64,000 nt of DNA from Bifidobacterium sp. ESL0784 (GTDB lineage: Bacteria > Actinomycetota > Actinomycetes > Actinomycetales > Bifidobacteriaceae). The notes under the pieces were generated by a model that had not been told where the DNA came from, did no database searches, and saw only the letters and a program-made list of their open reading frames with translations. Made by a program: the position numbers and the translations under genes. The stretch covers positions 1-64,000 of the forward strand of contig NZ_JAQTHV010000002.1 in the NCBI RefSeq assembly GCF_029433295.1, read 5' to 3'. Position 1 is the first letter of the stretch, and each line of letters starts with the position of its first letter. Positions 55,523 through 63,929 of the stretch are shown piece after piece.

Positions 55523-55550
55523 ATGTGATGTAAGTTTGTAAAAATGTGAC
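55523..55550 (+). promoter_or_regulatory. Predicted AraC-type binding site 2
   Basis: ATGTGAT (55523-55529) and ATGTGAC (55544-55550) form a direct repeat 21 bp apart, two turns of the helix, as AraC-family proteins often bind. It lies between the divergent esterase 2 and araC-type genes and matches the site at 51830-51857. Confidence 0.6.
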
Positions 55551-55627
55551 ATCCTTGTTACCAAAGTCTGCCATTCTGCTTCGATTCAGCATAATATTAC
55601 GATATAGGATTATTAAGCGACATACCG

Positions 55628-56500
55628 ATGGAGGTATTTGTGCAAGGCCATCATGATCGTGAACCTTCCCAAATCATCACTGCGGATTACCTGGAAGAAA
55701 AGCTCTATCCCACGGAATATCCGGCTTTGATCATCATTCACGACAACAATCACGAACACGTCCCCGCCCACTGGCACCGCGGGATGGAGATTGCGCACGC
55801 CGACAAAGGCACACTGCAATTGAGCCTAGACGCCGAACACCACACCATCACCACCGGCGATACCTTGCTCATCAGCCCATATACCATCCATCACGCGTTC
55901 ATCGACAGCCCATATCAGGGCATTTCCATCACCTTCAACGCCGAGGTGGTCGACAGGCTCTACCCATTCGCCGACCGCTGCCTGTTCAAGTGGTTCGCGC
56001 CCACGGCCAGCGATGACGACAGGGAGGAAGTCAACGAAATCATCGAAGAGGTCAGGCGGCTTTTTATCTCACGCAAGATCGGTGACGGCTTCCTGCTCAA
56101 CGCGGCGCTCTACCGCCTGCTGGCACTGCTATACACGAATTTCATCTGCGGGACGCGCAAACCCGAGGAAATCCGGCGCGGACGCAACATCGTCCAGGCT
56201 GTCATCGGCTATATCGATTCGCATCACGCCGAAGCGATTACCGAGACGTTCGTAGCACGGGAATTCGGCTATAGCAGAGAGTATTTCAGCCGTTTCTTCA
56301 AGAAGGCGATCGGCAAAGGATTCAAGGAATACCTGACCGAGCTACGACTCAAGGATGCACACGCTATGCTGCTCAGTTCGCACGCCTCTTTGTCTGACAT
56401 CTGCGCCAAAACGGGATTCCCCAACACCACCAGCTTATCGAAGTCGTTCTATGAGCGATACCATGTAACGCCCAAGGAATTCCGCAGGCAGAACCGATGA
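55628..56500 (+). CDS. AraC-family transcriptional regulator
   Basis: The 290-residue protein has an N-terminal cupin-like sensor domain (about 40-130, with HVPAHWHRGMEI) and two C-terminal helix-turn-helix motifs (about 190-290: EFGYSREYFSRFFKKAIG and KTGFPNTTSLSKSFYERYHVTPKEFR). The start is uncertain: ATG 55628, or GTG 55640 with GGAGGT four bases before it. It is the probable activator of the two esterases and the antiporter operon through the 28-bp sites at 51830 and 55523. Confidence 0.9.
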   Translation: MEVFVQGHHDREPSQIITADYLEEKLYPTEYPALIIIHDNNHEHVPAHWHRGMEIAHADKGTLQLSLDAEHHTITTGDTLLISPYTIHHAFIDSPYQGISITFNAEVVDRLYPFADRCLFKWFAPTASDDDREEVNEIIEEVRRLFISRKIGDGFLLNAALYRLLALLYTNFICGTRKPEEIRRGRNIVQAVIGYIDSHHAEAITETFVAREFGYSREYFSRFFKKAIGKGFKEYLTELRLKDAHAMLLSSHASLSDICAKTGFPNTTSLSKSFYERYHVTPKEFRRQNR

Positions 56501-56778
56501 TCATAGCCTGAAGTGACCTGGGAGTCGGCGGAATGGCTGAGATCATAAGGCTTTAAGGGTTTGATAGGGTTTGGTAAGTGGATTTTAGGTTATCAAGGCT
56601 TACACGGTCGCAAAGACTGCCAGAGTTTACTGAGCCTTCTGAAACAGAACCAAATACCACCAATCAACTCCCGCCGATACGGACAGGACGCAAATCCATT
56701 ACAATAATGAACAACGCACAAATGGGCGCCACGCGAATGTAAAGGCTGGCGGCCGACGAGAACGAGGAAAGGTCGCCG

Positions 56779-57543
56779 ATGACTGCTGCACACTACGGAA
56801 CCATATCTGCCCTCACGCTGGGATTGCCCGCATCCTGCGCCATCCCCGAGGCCAAAAGCGCGATCCCCAAACAGATGTTTTATATGAAGCCGCCGGTTTC
56901 TGCGCGGCTCAAACAGCGGTTCGTGAGCGACATCGAATCCATCACCATGCTCGCGTTACTGCGCCCGAATACCATCAACGTGGCCGCAGGCAAGAAAACC
57001 CGTGAGATTCTTGTGATGGGCATCATGCAGAACTGCAAGGACGCGCCCGTAGAAGTCATGGAGCATATCGCAAAGTTGCGTTCGGCTTCGAACATTCTCT
57101 TTGTATGCGTGCGCGATGCAAGCCTAGCCAAAAGCAGTGACGACTCCCCAAGCGGCAACGACGGCGTTCAGTCCGGCAATGCGGATAGACAATGCGCCTT
57201 CGCCGTGCAACGTATCTTGCCGGTTCGCGCCGGACATCAGGGCGAGGCCCAAATACAAACCTACGTCGGCAACTGGCAGGATACCAAAGCAGCATCATTG
57301 TCCCTCAACGGCGAAACGCTTGACGACGTGTGGCAAAGCCTGTGCGCCCAAGCCATCTTCGGCGACAGCGATGGCAACAACCTTGACGCACGTCTCGCCA
57401 GGCAATCGGCGATCGCGGAACTCACCGCCCAGATCGCCAAATTGGAAGGCGATCACGCCCGTGCCAAGGACTCCGGCAAACGCAACGAAATCTACGTCAA
57501 GTTGCACAAGGCCAAGAAACAGCTGGAAGAGCTACAGGGCTGA
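56779..57543 (+). CDS. DUF4391 domain protein
   Basis: The 254-residue protein matches the DUF4391 pattern: an N-terminal FYMKPPVSARLKQRFVSDIESITMLALLRPNTIN segment, a central beta region with QRILPVR, and a C-terminal coiled coil (about 205-254, IAELTAQIAKLEGDHARAK). Members often occur with helicase and methyltransferase genes of defence systems, and their role is unknown. Here no such partner is present; the Vsr gene is its only nearby defence or repair gene. AGGAAAGG precedes the ATG. Confidence 0.7.
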   Translation: MTAAHYGTISALTLGLPASCAIPEAKSAIPKQMFYMKPPVSARLKQRFVSDIESITMLALLRPNTINVAAGKKTREILVMGIMQNCKDAPVEVMEHIAKLRSASNILFVCVRDASLAKSSDDSPSGNDGVQSGNADRQCAFAVQRILPVRAGHQGEAQIQTYVGNWQDTKAASLSLNGETLDDVWQSLCAQAIFGDSDGNNLDARLARQSAIAELTAQIAKLEGDHARAKDSGKRNEIYVKLHKAKKQLEELQG

Positions 57544-57610
57544 TCGGTCGATCTCGCTTACCCACGCGGCTTATGTACGCAGCACTTTCACGAGACATCT
57601 TTAGACGGCA

Positions 57611-57653
57611 CAGCAGGGAGTCAAAACCATCAATATCAACGCCTTCCCTGCTG
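57611..57653. terminator. Terminator-like hairpin between convergent genes
   Basis: CAGCAGGGA (57611-57619) pairs with TCCCTGCTG (57645-57653) around a 25-base loop, between the DUF4391 and vsr genes. The long loop makes it less certain. Confidence 0.45.
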
Positions 57654-57807
57654 GGCCAAACCCGAAATCACAGACTGCTCCACCATCAAATCGTTGAAAT
57701 GCCAACACTCAAGAAAATCCCGATCGCAGCTTGAGCAGCAGGGAACCTCAGCAATCGCAATGTATCGCTTCAGCGCTGCAAGCTACATATCGACTTCACC
57801 CGAACGC

Positions 57808-58596
57808 TCATGATTCATCGGAAAATTCACCGAACTCATCCGCTCCTATGATCTGCCGATACAGCTGTTCCAGCGTGTCCTCGCGGCGGGCCTTGCTCAG
57901 CTCACATTCCCAAACGACGAGAACCTTCCAGCCGGCGGCCTCGAGCTCGGCGTGCTGAGCGATATCACGATCGTGATTGCGCACGAGCTTCGCCGTCCAG
58001 AACTCCACATTGGATTTCGGCATCGAAAACTTCGCGCAACCCTCGTGCATGTGCCAGAAACAGCCATTGACGAACACCATCGTACGCCATTTGGGCAAGA
58101 CGATGTCCGGGTGACCTGGATAGCGCTTGTCGTTCTTGCGGAAACGCAACCCGCGACGGAAGAGATAGGAACGGACCAGCACTTCGATTTTGGTGTTCTT
58201 GCCGCGGATATGCGACATGGTGTAGCTTCGGGTGCCACGCTCGTATTTTTCAGGGGTCTTGGCCGATTTTCCGGACTTGGCAGATTTACCGGACTTGGCA
58301 GATTTATCAGACTTGCCGGATTGAACCGACTTACCCGTGTTTACGGGCTTACCGGATTTACCCACGTTCCCGGAACCACCTTTGCCGCATTTCCTCGCCA
58401 ATTTTACAGATTTTCCCGACTTTGACGACTTTGCGGTTTTCTCGGCTTCTTCAGACTTCTCTACTTCTACCAAGCCGTTCTTGCGGCGTTTTTGGGGCTG
58501 CTTTTTATCTTGCTTGGCGGCTGCAGAAGTGGGGTCGGCGACGTCACCTTTGGTGGAGGAAACATTGTTATCTGTCGTTATCGATTGCCGCGTCAC
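57808..58596 (-). CDS. vsr: Very short patch repair endonuclease with long KSG-repeat N-terminus
   Basis: The 262-residue protein has a Vsr domain at about 116-250: GTRSYTMSHIRGKNTKIE, catalytic Asp163 in GHPDIVLP, the zinc/catalytic segment NGCFWHMHEGC (178-187) and VLVVWECEL. Vsr nicks at T:G mismatches made by deamination of 5-methylcytosine and normally accompanies a cytosine methyltransferase, which is absent here. The first 115 residues, about half the protein and not part of the family, are highly basic with six-residue KSGKSA-like repeats. The start is GTG at 58596; the next in-frame Met (127) lies inside the domain. Confidence 0.9.
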   Translation of the reverse strand: MTRQSITTDNNVSSTKGDVADPTSAAAKQDKKQPQKRRKNGLVEVEKSEEAEKTAKSSKSGKSVKLARKCGKGGSGNVGKSGKPVNTGKSVQSGKSDKSAKSGKSAKSGKSAKTPEKYERGTRSYTMSHIRGKNTKIEVLVRSYLFRRGLRFRKNDKRYPGHPDIVLPKWRTMVFVNGCFWHMHEGCAKFSMPKSNVEFWTAKLVRNHDRDIAQHAELEAAGWKVLVVWECELSKARREDTLEQLYRQIIGADEFGEFSDES

Positions 58597-58852
58597 GTTT
58601 CCATTCCACTTTCAGTCTGCGACAAATCGCAGAAACGGACGTCACCGCCGATTGTTGCAAGTGCCAGACATATGCAAGCAGAACCCAACAATCTCGCAGA
58701 ATATAGCCGAAACGCCATCAACTTGCTGATATCACCGAATCAAGCGTCCACCATATGAAACATATTTTCTATTTTTGAGACAACTTACTCAATTCGCTCA
58801 ACGTCTACCTAGCATGGCACTCAACACCCAAATAAGAAAGAAGTGAGAGAAG

Positions 58853-59842
58853 ATGGAAAAGGTGAAAAAGGTAGCGGATTGGATCACGAAGTGGTTCACG
58901 CTTATCGTCATCGTCTGGGCGGTGTTCAATTATTTCGTGCCGCAGACCAGCGAATGGGCCAAGCACGACACAAGCTGGCTCTTGGGCATTGTGCTTTTCG
59001 GCATGGGCCTGACACTCTCGCTTGACGATTTCGCCCGAATCTTCAAACAACCGCTGATGGTCATCGTCGGAACAGTGGCCCATTACGTCATTATGCCGCT
59101 CGTCGCCGTCGCGCTTTGCTGGATCTTCCATCTCGACGGACCGCTCGCCGTGGGCGTCATCCTCGTGGGCTGCTGCCCCTCCGGCACTTCGTCGAACGTG
59201 ATGAGCTTCCTTGCACGCGGCGACGTGGCGCTCGACGTCTCCATCGGCCTGCTTTCCACGCTGCTCGCACCGTTCATGATTCCGCTGCTGATGCAGCTGC
59301 TCGCCTCGCAATACGTGGCGATTCCTTGGCAGTCGCTTTTCCTGACCGCCGTCAAAGTGGTGCTCATACCTGTCGCCCTCGGCGTGATCTGCCACACCAT
59401 TTTCAAGGAGAAAATCGCCAAGGTGACCGACGTGCTGCCAATCATCTCGCAGACCGCCATCTTGCTGATCATCGGCATCGTCGTCGCCGCCAACCACGCG
59501 GGCCTCTTCAGCAAGGCCACCGCACTGGCCATCCCCGTGGTCATTCTGCACAACCTTTGCGGCTATGGGCTCGGTTTCGGCTTCTCCAAGCTCATGTACA
59601 AAATCTATCCGAAGGGCTTCGGATACGCGCAGCAGAAGGCCATCACCTTCGAAGTCGGCATGCAGGACTCCGGCCTCGGTGCGACCTTGGCGCTGACTTC
59701 GTTCGCCGCCGCTCCGATCACGGCTATTCCGTCGACGTTCTTCAGCGTCTGGCACAACATCTCCGGCTCCGTGCTCTCCTCCTGGTGGCGTCGCCACGAT
59801 GAGAAGAAGGGCCTGGTCGCCGAGGATGGCAGCGAAGCCTGA
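58853..59842 (+). CDS. Bile acid:sodium symporter (BASS) family transporter
   Basis: The 329-residue carrier has about nine or ten helices and the BASS motifs GCCPSGTSSNVMSFLARGD (about 101-119) and EVGMQDSGLGATLA (about 262-275), which form the sodium and substrate sites. Family members move bile acids, pantothenate or pyruvate-like organic anions with sodium. Nothing nearby identifies the substrate. It is a single gene with GAGAGAAG before the ATG. Confidence 0.9.
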   Translation: MEKVKKVADWITKWFTLIVIVWAVFNYFVPQTSEWAKHDTSWLLGIVLFGMGLTLSLDDFARIFKQPLMVIVGTVAHYVIMPLVAVALCWIFHLDGPLAVGVILVGCCPSGTSSNVMSFLARGDVALDVSIGLLSTLLAPFMIPLLMQLLASQYVAIPWQSLFLTAVKVVLIPVALGVICHTIFKEKIAKVTDVLPIISQTAILLIIGIVVAANHAGLFSKATALAIPVVILHNLCGYGLGFGFSKLMYKIYPKGFGYAQQKAITFEVGMQDSGLGATLALTSFAAAPITAIPSTFFSVWHNISGSVLSSWWRRHDEKKGLVAEDGSEA

Positions 59843-60353
59843 CGAGGCCTGATGATAGTGCATCCAAAGCCGCGGGTTCCTCTGCAAAGTTGCTGCTCTT
59901 TTCTTGAAAGCTGCCGATGCCTAGGCTTCCGACACCTCCGAAAAATCCATAGACACCTGCGCCATAGCTGCGGATTCTTCCGGTAAAACCGCAAAGGCAA
60001 CTCAGAAGGACTGAAACTGAACCGAGAGTATCAAAAATGGCAACGAAATAGAAAACCGCCATTCGATTTGCAGCACGGAACGTTTAAATCGAATTTTTCG
60101 ACGTTCCCTGCTGCGAATTCTCTATATGCTAAATATCAAAACACCGCCATTCCAGGATCCTTACCATAGCTCTCTTCCCGTAACGAAGCGCTGAACAGAA
60201 GAATAGGAAATCCGATCTTCTTGCTATGTTTTCACAGCACTCTGACCGCGAATAACACATATCGACACTCCCTGCTTATTCGCCTGACCAGCAATGCGTA
60301 CCTGACTTTAGAATGGAAACGTTGCATACATTTTCATGCAAGAAAGGGCTTCC
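59843..60353. other. Intergenic region with one hairpin
   Basis: No gene is supported over 511 bp. GCAGCACGGAACGT (60070-60083) and ACGTTCCCTGCTGC (60101-60114) form a 14-bp stem with one mismatch and a 17-base loop, possibly a late terminator for the carrier gene. The promoter of the oxidoreductase should lie in the right part. Confidence 0.45.
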
Positions 60354-61409
60354 ATGAGCAGACTGAACGGCAAACGCGCCGAAGCGGAAGAACAAGGACT
60401 CAAGGTCAACGTCGCGATTCTTGGAGCCGGTGGAATCGCCAAATCAATGGCGAACACGCTGGTGGAAATGGCCGCAGACGCGCGATATAGCAGCTTGATC
60501 GAGCCTTATGCCGTAGCCGCGCGAGACGCGGACCGCGCCACTGATTTCGCCCAAAAATATGGATTCGACGTTTCTTACGGTTCCTACGACGAACTGCTGG
60601 CCGATCCGAAAGTCGACCTCGTTTATATCGCCACCCCGCACGCGCTGCACGCCGAACAGGGCATCACTTGCCTCAAGGCCGGCAAGAATATCCTGGTCGA
60701 GAAATCATTCACCGCCAACACTTCGCAGGCGCAGGACTTGCTCGACGTCGCCAAGGAAACCGGGTTGCTGTGCACCGAAGCCATCTGGACACGCTACATG
60801 CCCTCGCGCGACATGGTCGCCGACATCATCAAGTCCGGCGAAATCGGCGAAGTGCAAGCCGCGACGGCCAACCTCTGCTACCCCACCACGCACAAGCCTC
60901 GTATGACCGACCCCGAGATGGCCGGCGGCGCACTGCTTGATGTCGGTGTCTATCCGCTGAACTTCTTCGACATGGCGCTGGGCGCCGACACCAGCGAGCG
61001 CAAGATTTCCGACATTACGACCTCGATGGTTCCCTACAAAACCGGCGTGGACGCCACCGATTCCATCGCCCTGCATTATGACGACGGCGTGATGGCTACG
61101 GCCACCGCTTCGATGCTGTGCGCCTCCGACCGCTCCGGTGCCATCTGGGGCACAGAGGGCTACATGGTCTGCCAGAACATCAACAACATCGAAGGCATCG
61201 ACCTCTACGGTCTCGATCACAAGCTCACCCGACATGTCGATGTCCCTGCACAACTGACCGGCTACGAGTACGAGGTCGCCGCTTCCGCCAACGCCATCCT
61301 CGACGGCAAGACGGAATGCATCGAAATGCCTCACGCCGACACCCTGCGCATCATGAAGCTCATGGATCAGATTCGCGGCAAGTGGGGCCTCAAGTACCCG
61401 TTCGAGTAA
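60354..61409 (+). CDS. Gfo/Idh/MocA-family oxidoreductase
   Basis: The 351-residue NAD(P)-dependent dehydrogenase has the Rossmann motif AILGAGGIAKSMA (about 21-33), the catalytic-lysine motif EKSFTAN (about 112-118, the EKP position with Ser) and the C-terminal alpha/beta domain (WTRYMPSRDM, GGALLDVGVYPLNFF). Members oxidise or reduce sugars and dihydrodiols. The ATG at 60354 has AGAAAGGG upstream and is preferred to 60336. The substrate is unknown. Confidence 0.9.
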   Translation: MSRLNGKRAEAEEQGLKVNVAILGAGGIAKSMANTLVEMAADARYSSLIEPYAVAARDADRATDFAQKYGFDVSYGSYDELLADPKVDLVYIATPHALHAEQGITCLKAGKNILVEKSFTANTSQAQDLLDVAKETGLLCTEAIWTRYMPSRDMVADIIKSGEIGEVQAATANLCYPTTHKPRMTDPEMAGGALLDVGVYPLNFFDMALGADTSERKISDITTSMVPYKTGVDATDSIALHYDDGVMATATASMLCASDRSGAIWGTEGYMVCQNINNIEGIDLYGLDHKLTRHVDVPAQLTGYEYEVAASANAILDGKTECIEMPHADTLRIMKLMDQIRGKWGLKYPFE

Positions 61410-61431
61410 ATCTGTTCGATTCGTTACAGCA

Positions 61432-61541
61432 CGGTAAGTTAAAAAATACTTTTTAACTTACCGCATTTTCTTATCAAGTTGAAAAGTATTTTTTAACTTG
61501 TTCGGTTTTTTATGTAAGTTAAAAAATATTTTTCAACTTAC
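61432..61541. repeat. Three tandem palindromes with 40-bp period
   Basis: Palindromes of the form AAGTT-A/T tract-AACTT lie at 61432-61463 (perfect 14-bp stem, loop ATAC), 61475-61500 (11-bp stem with one wobble, loop GTAT) and 61514-61541 (one mismatch, loop ATAT). Their centres are exactly 40 bp apart. The unit is AAGTTAAAAAATAC followed by TTTTTAACTT and a variable 16-bp spacer. They stand before the decayed DUF4143 gene and look like repeated operators; the first could also end the oxidoreductase transcript. Confidence 0.8.
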
Positions 61542-61579
61542 ATATTCGAACCACAATAATCCGCGGGTACAGAACATCT

Positions 61580-61980
61580 TTAGTACCTACAGCGCTTCGG
61601 ATATACTCGTCCAAGCTTATCGAACTACACCCTCAAACAGGAACGCAAGTATTACGTTGTGTACATGGGTCTGTGCTGCATTCTCGTTTCAGAAAACGTG
61701 CGCGACACCGGCAGAATCCTAGAAAACATCGTGTTCCTTGAACTCAAACACCGAGCAGGAACGGTTTACGTCGGGCACAAGGCATTGGGCGGCGAAATCG
61801 ACTTTGTCGCCAACAGCGCGAACGGCCTAGCCTGCTACCAGGACTCTGAATCAGTCCGCGACCCCAAAACTTTGGAACGCGAGCTCTCGTCGTTCCGTAC
61901 CCTAGACGACGAGCTTTCCATCAGCTACAACGGTATCCAGCGCAGATCTACGCGCCTTTGACTGGCTGACGGAGGAATAG
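61580..61980 (+). pseudogene. Remnant of a DUF4143-type AAA ATPase gene
   Basis: Only the C-terminal part of the family is recognisable: a segment like KYYVVYMGL, then RDTGRILENIVFLELKHRAG, TVYVGH, EIDFVAN, YQDSESVRDPKTLERELSSF and NGIQR, and in another frame AFDWLTEE before a stop at 61980. The motifs lie in at least two frames, the ATPase domain with Walker motifs is missing, and no start is left. The intact family joins an N-terminal ATPase to this nuclease-like domain. The boundary on the left is approximate. Confidence 0.75.
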
Positions 61981-62051
61981 ATTTCAAATCGCAGTCATCG
62001 CATAATGACCTATATCTGTTTGAACAATTTAATATATCCGATTATTCAAGA

Positions 62052-62088
62052 ATGGCGAGATCGAACATTATTCCCCGAATCTCGCCAT
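62052..62088 (-). terminator. Terminator after the AIPR gene
   Basis: ATGGCGAGAT (62052-62061) pairs with ATCTCGCCAT (62079-62088) around a 17-base loop, 24 bp beyond the stop codon. TCTTG follows on the minus strand. Confidence 0.6.
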
Positions 62089-62111
62089 CTCATATTAAAT
62101 TCTTCTATTTA

Positions 62112-63764
62112 TTAAGATTGTTTCTCTTGCAGTTCTAATTGTTCCACTGCAGTTGTGAGCTTCCCTATTGTTGACGGATTGATAAAGAACGCACGATGAC
62201 TATAAGAGTCACCCTCTTCTTTAATCCTTTCCTGTACAACCGTATCTGTTGCTTCAAGAATCAATCTTGTCTTCTTTTCAATAAGATCGCGGTCTGAGGG
62301 ATCCAAAATATCCATTTGTCCAAGTAAAGCAACGATATGGTATTCCGCATAAGAGGCAAAAGAGTATTCTTCCTTTAAACTACGGGATAAAGTATGAACC
62401 TGTCGCCAAATAAGATATGCATTCAAAAAAGTATCAGTATTCAAAGAGTCATTAAACACTTCTGGATACAAAGTTCCAAATAAAAATCTCTTTTTATTTT
62501 TTGCATCTGCTGGTTTTTGCAACGCGTACGCATAATAGGATTGGGCAGCTTTAACTGCATCGATCCTCTTGTTCCAAGGTTCATCGTTATATTTATTCGT
62601 TCTTGCCTCATAAAAATAGCCCTTGGTTTTTAGATCAGCTTCGATCTTTTTCTGGATAGAATCGTTACTGTGCAGGTCTCTTGCACAAACGGTAGTTTGC
62701 GAATTTGTCGCTTTCGTAATTTTACCTAAAAGATTGTCGTCACTTGTCTTAATTATCCTAATTAAGACATCTACTTCATCACTCAGCTTGCCTTCCTTGT
62801 ATGCTTCATAAAGAGAATTGGTTGTTTGCCCACCATTAACAATCTGCAGATTTGAAACGTTAACTTCAATTGACTCTTTTTTAGGAATATATTCCATATC
62901 TGAGCACACAATAGTAATGCCATTATTTAATACAAAGAACTGATAGGCATCTTCACCTGTAGCAGATTGAATAATGTCTTTATTCACATCATTTTTTTGT
63001 GTCAAATAACCACGAACATTTTTATCAAATAATGCAACCCCCGCTTGCTCCCTTAATTTTGCAAGTTCTGTTCCTTCGATTCTTCCCACTAATACATTGG
63101 TCATACCATTGCTGAAATCCATATATTTACCAATAAGATGTAAGTTGGCATCAATAATTTTCTCTTGTTTTGGAGCCAGTAATTCAGCAATTTCTACTAA
63201 TTGATCATATTCAGTATCAAAATATTGTTGGTCATGATTATAAGATTCTAGGAAAGCTTCAAAATGTTCTTTACTCTTTACATTAGGTGGGAAAGAGTTA
63301 GAAATAAAAATTATGTGATATCGTGGAGTTTCTTTTTCTAATCCTCTTATATCCTCAAGCTTATTTTTTAGATCCTCGTTTATGTTTTTGTATTTTTCTT
63401 TCTTTGGGTTTCCTAGTATTAATTCATCAATGGCCATATGCATCTTATCCAATGCTCCGGCCTCTAAGGCCCTGTTGTATTTTTCCTCTGAACGATAATA
63501 CTTAGATTGAATAATATTGACTATCGGCCTGTTACCAGAATCTTCATCAATATAAATAGCATCAATTCCGCAATCATTAGTCCCATCAACTATCGAATCA
63601 TCAATCACTGCCGAATCAAGATCAAATCTTTTGTTCAAGAACAGTCCGATAAAAGCCAAAGACGGATTGGCGGATAAGCTTTCCGCTAGATCATCGTTAT
63701 GCATATATTGGTCAACAGAATGATCAATTAATTGGAAATCTAAACGTGAACCTTTATAAACCAT
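62112..63764 (-). CDS. AIPR-family abortive infection phage-resistance protein
   Basis: The 550-residue protein matches AIPR (abortive infection phage resistance) proteins. The N-terminus has a probable PD-(D/E)XK nuclease core (GTNDCGIDAIYID at 61-73, then QSK at 86-88). The AIPR core carries VNGGQTTNSLYEAY and KITKATNSQTTV. Such proteins act in phage defence, alone or with restriction-like partners; the target is unknown. The gene is visibly more AT-rich and has different codon use from its neighbours, so it was probably acquired by transfer. AAAGGAG lies six bases before the ATG, and a palindrome sits directly upstream. Confidence 0.87.
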   Translation of the reverse strand: MVYKGSRLDFQLIDHSVDQYMHNDDLAESLSANPSLAFIGLFLNKRFDLDSAVIDDSIVDGTNDCGIDAIYIDEDSGNRPIVNIIQSKYYRSEEKYNRALEAGALDKMHMAIDELILGNPKKEKYKNINEDLKNKLEDIRGLEKETPRYHIIFISNSFPPNVKSKEHFEAFLESYNHDQQYFDTEYDQLVEIAELLAPKQEKIIDANLHLIGKYMDFSNGMTNVLVGRIEGTELAKLREQAGVALFDKNVRGYLTQKNDVNKDIIQSATGEDAYQFFVLNNGITIVCSDMEYIPKKESIEVNVSNLQIVNGGQTTNSLYEAYKEGKLSDEVDVLIRIIKTSDDNLLGKITKATNSQTTVCARDLHSNDSIQKKIEADLKTKGYFYEARTNKYNDEPWNKRIDAVKAAQSYYAYALQKPADAKNKKRFLFGTLYPEVFNDSLNTDTFLNAYLIWRQVHTLSRSLKEEYSFASYAEYHIVALLGQMDILDPSDRDLIEKKTRLILEATDTVVQERIKEEGDSYSHRAFFINPSTIGKLTTAVEQLELQEKQS

Positions 63765-63780
63765 TCTAAACTCCTTTAAT

Positions 63781-63806
63781 ATATAAAATCACCATGATTT
63801 TTATAT
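63781..63806. promoter_or_regulatory. Palindrome in the AIPR promoter region
   Basis: ATATAAAATCA and TGATTTTTATAT face each other around CCA with a one-base bulge, 17 bp upstream of the AIPR start. It may be an operator or a hairpin in the 5' leader. Confidence 0.45.
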
Positions 63807-63929
63807 AACGATAATTATAACTATAAAATATAAACCAACAAGCTTGCAATCCAAAGAGATTTATAAATAGCAGCGGCTGCATCTGCGCTATCCTGGACAC
63901 AGTATCTTTTGTGTAAGGATGTCAACGAT

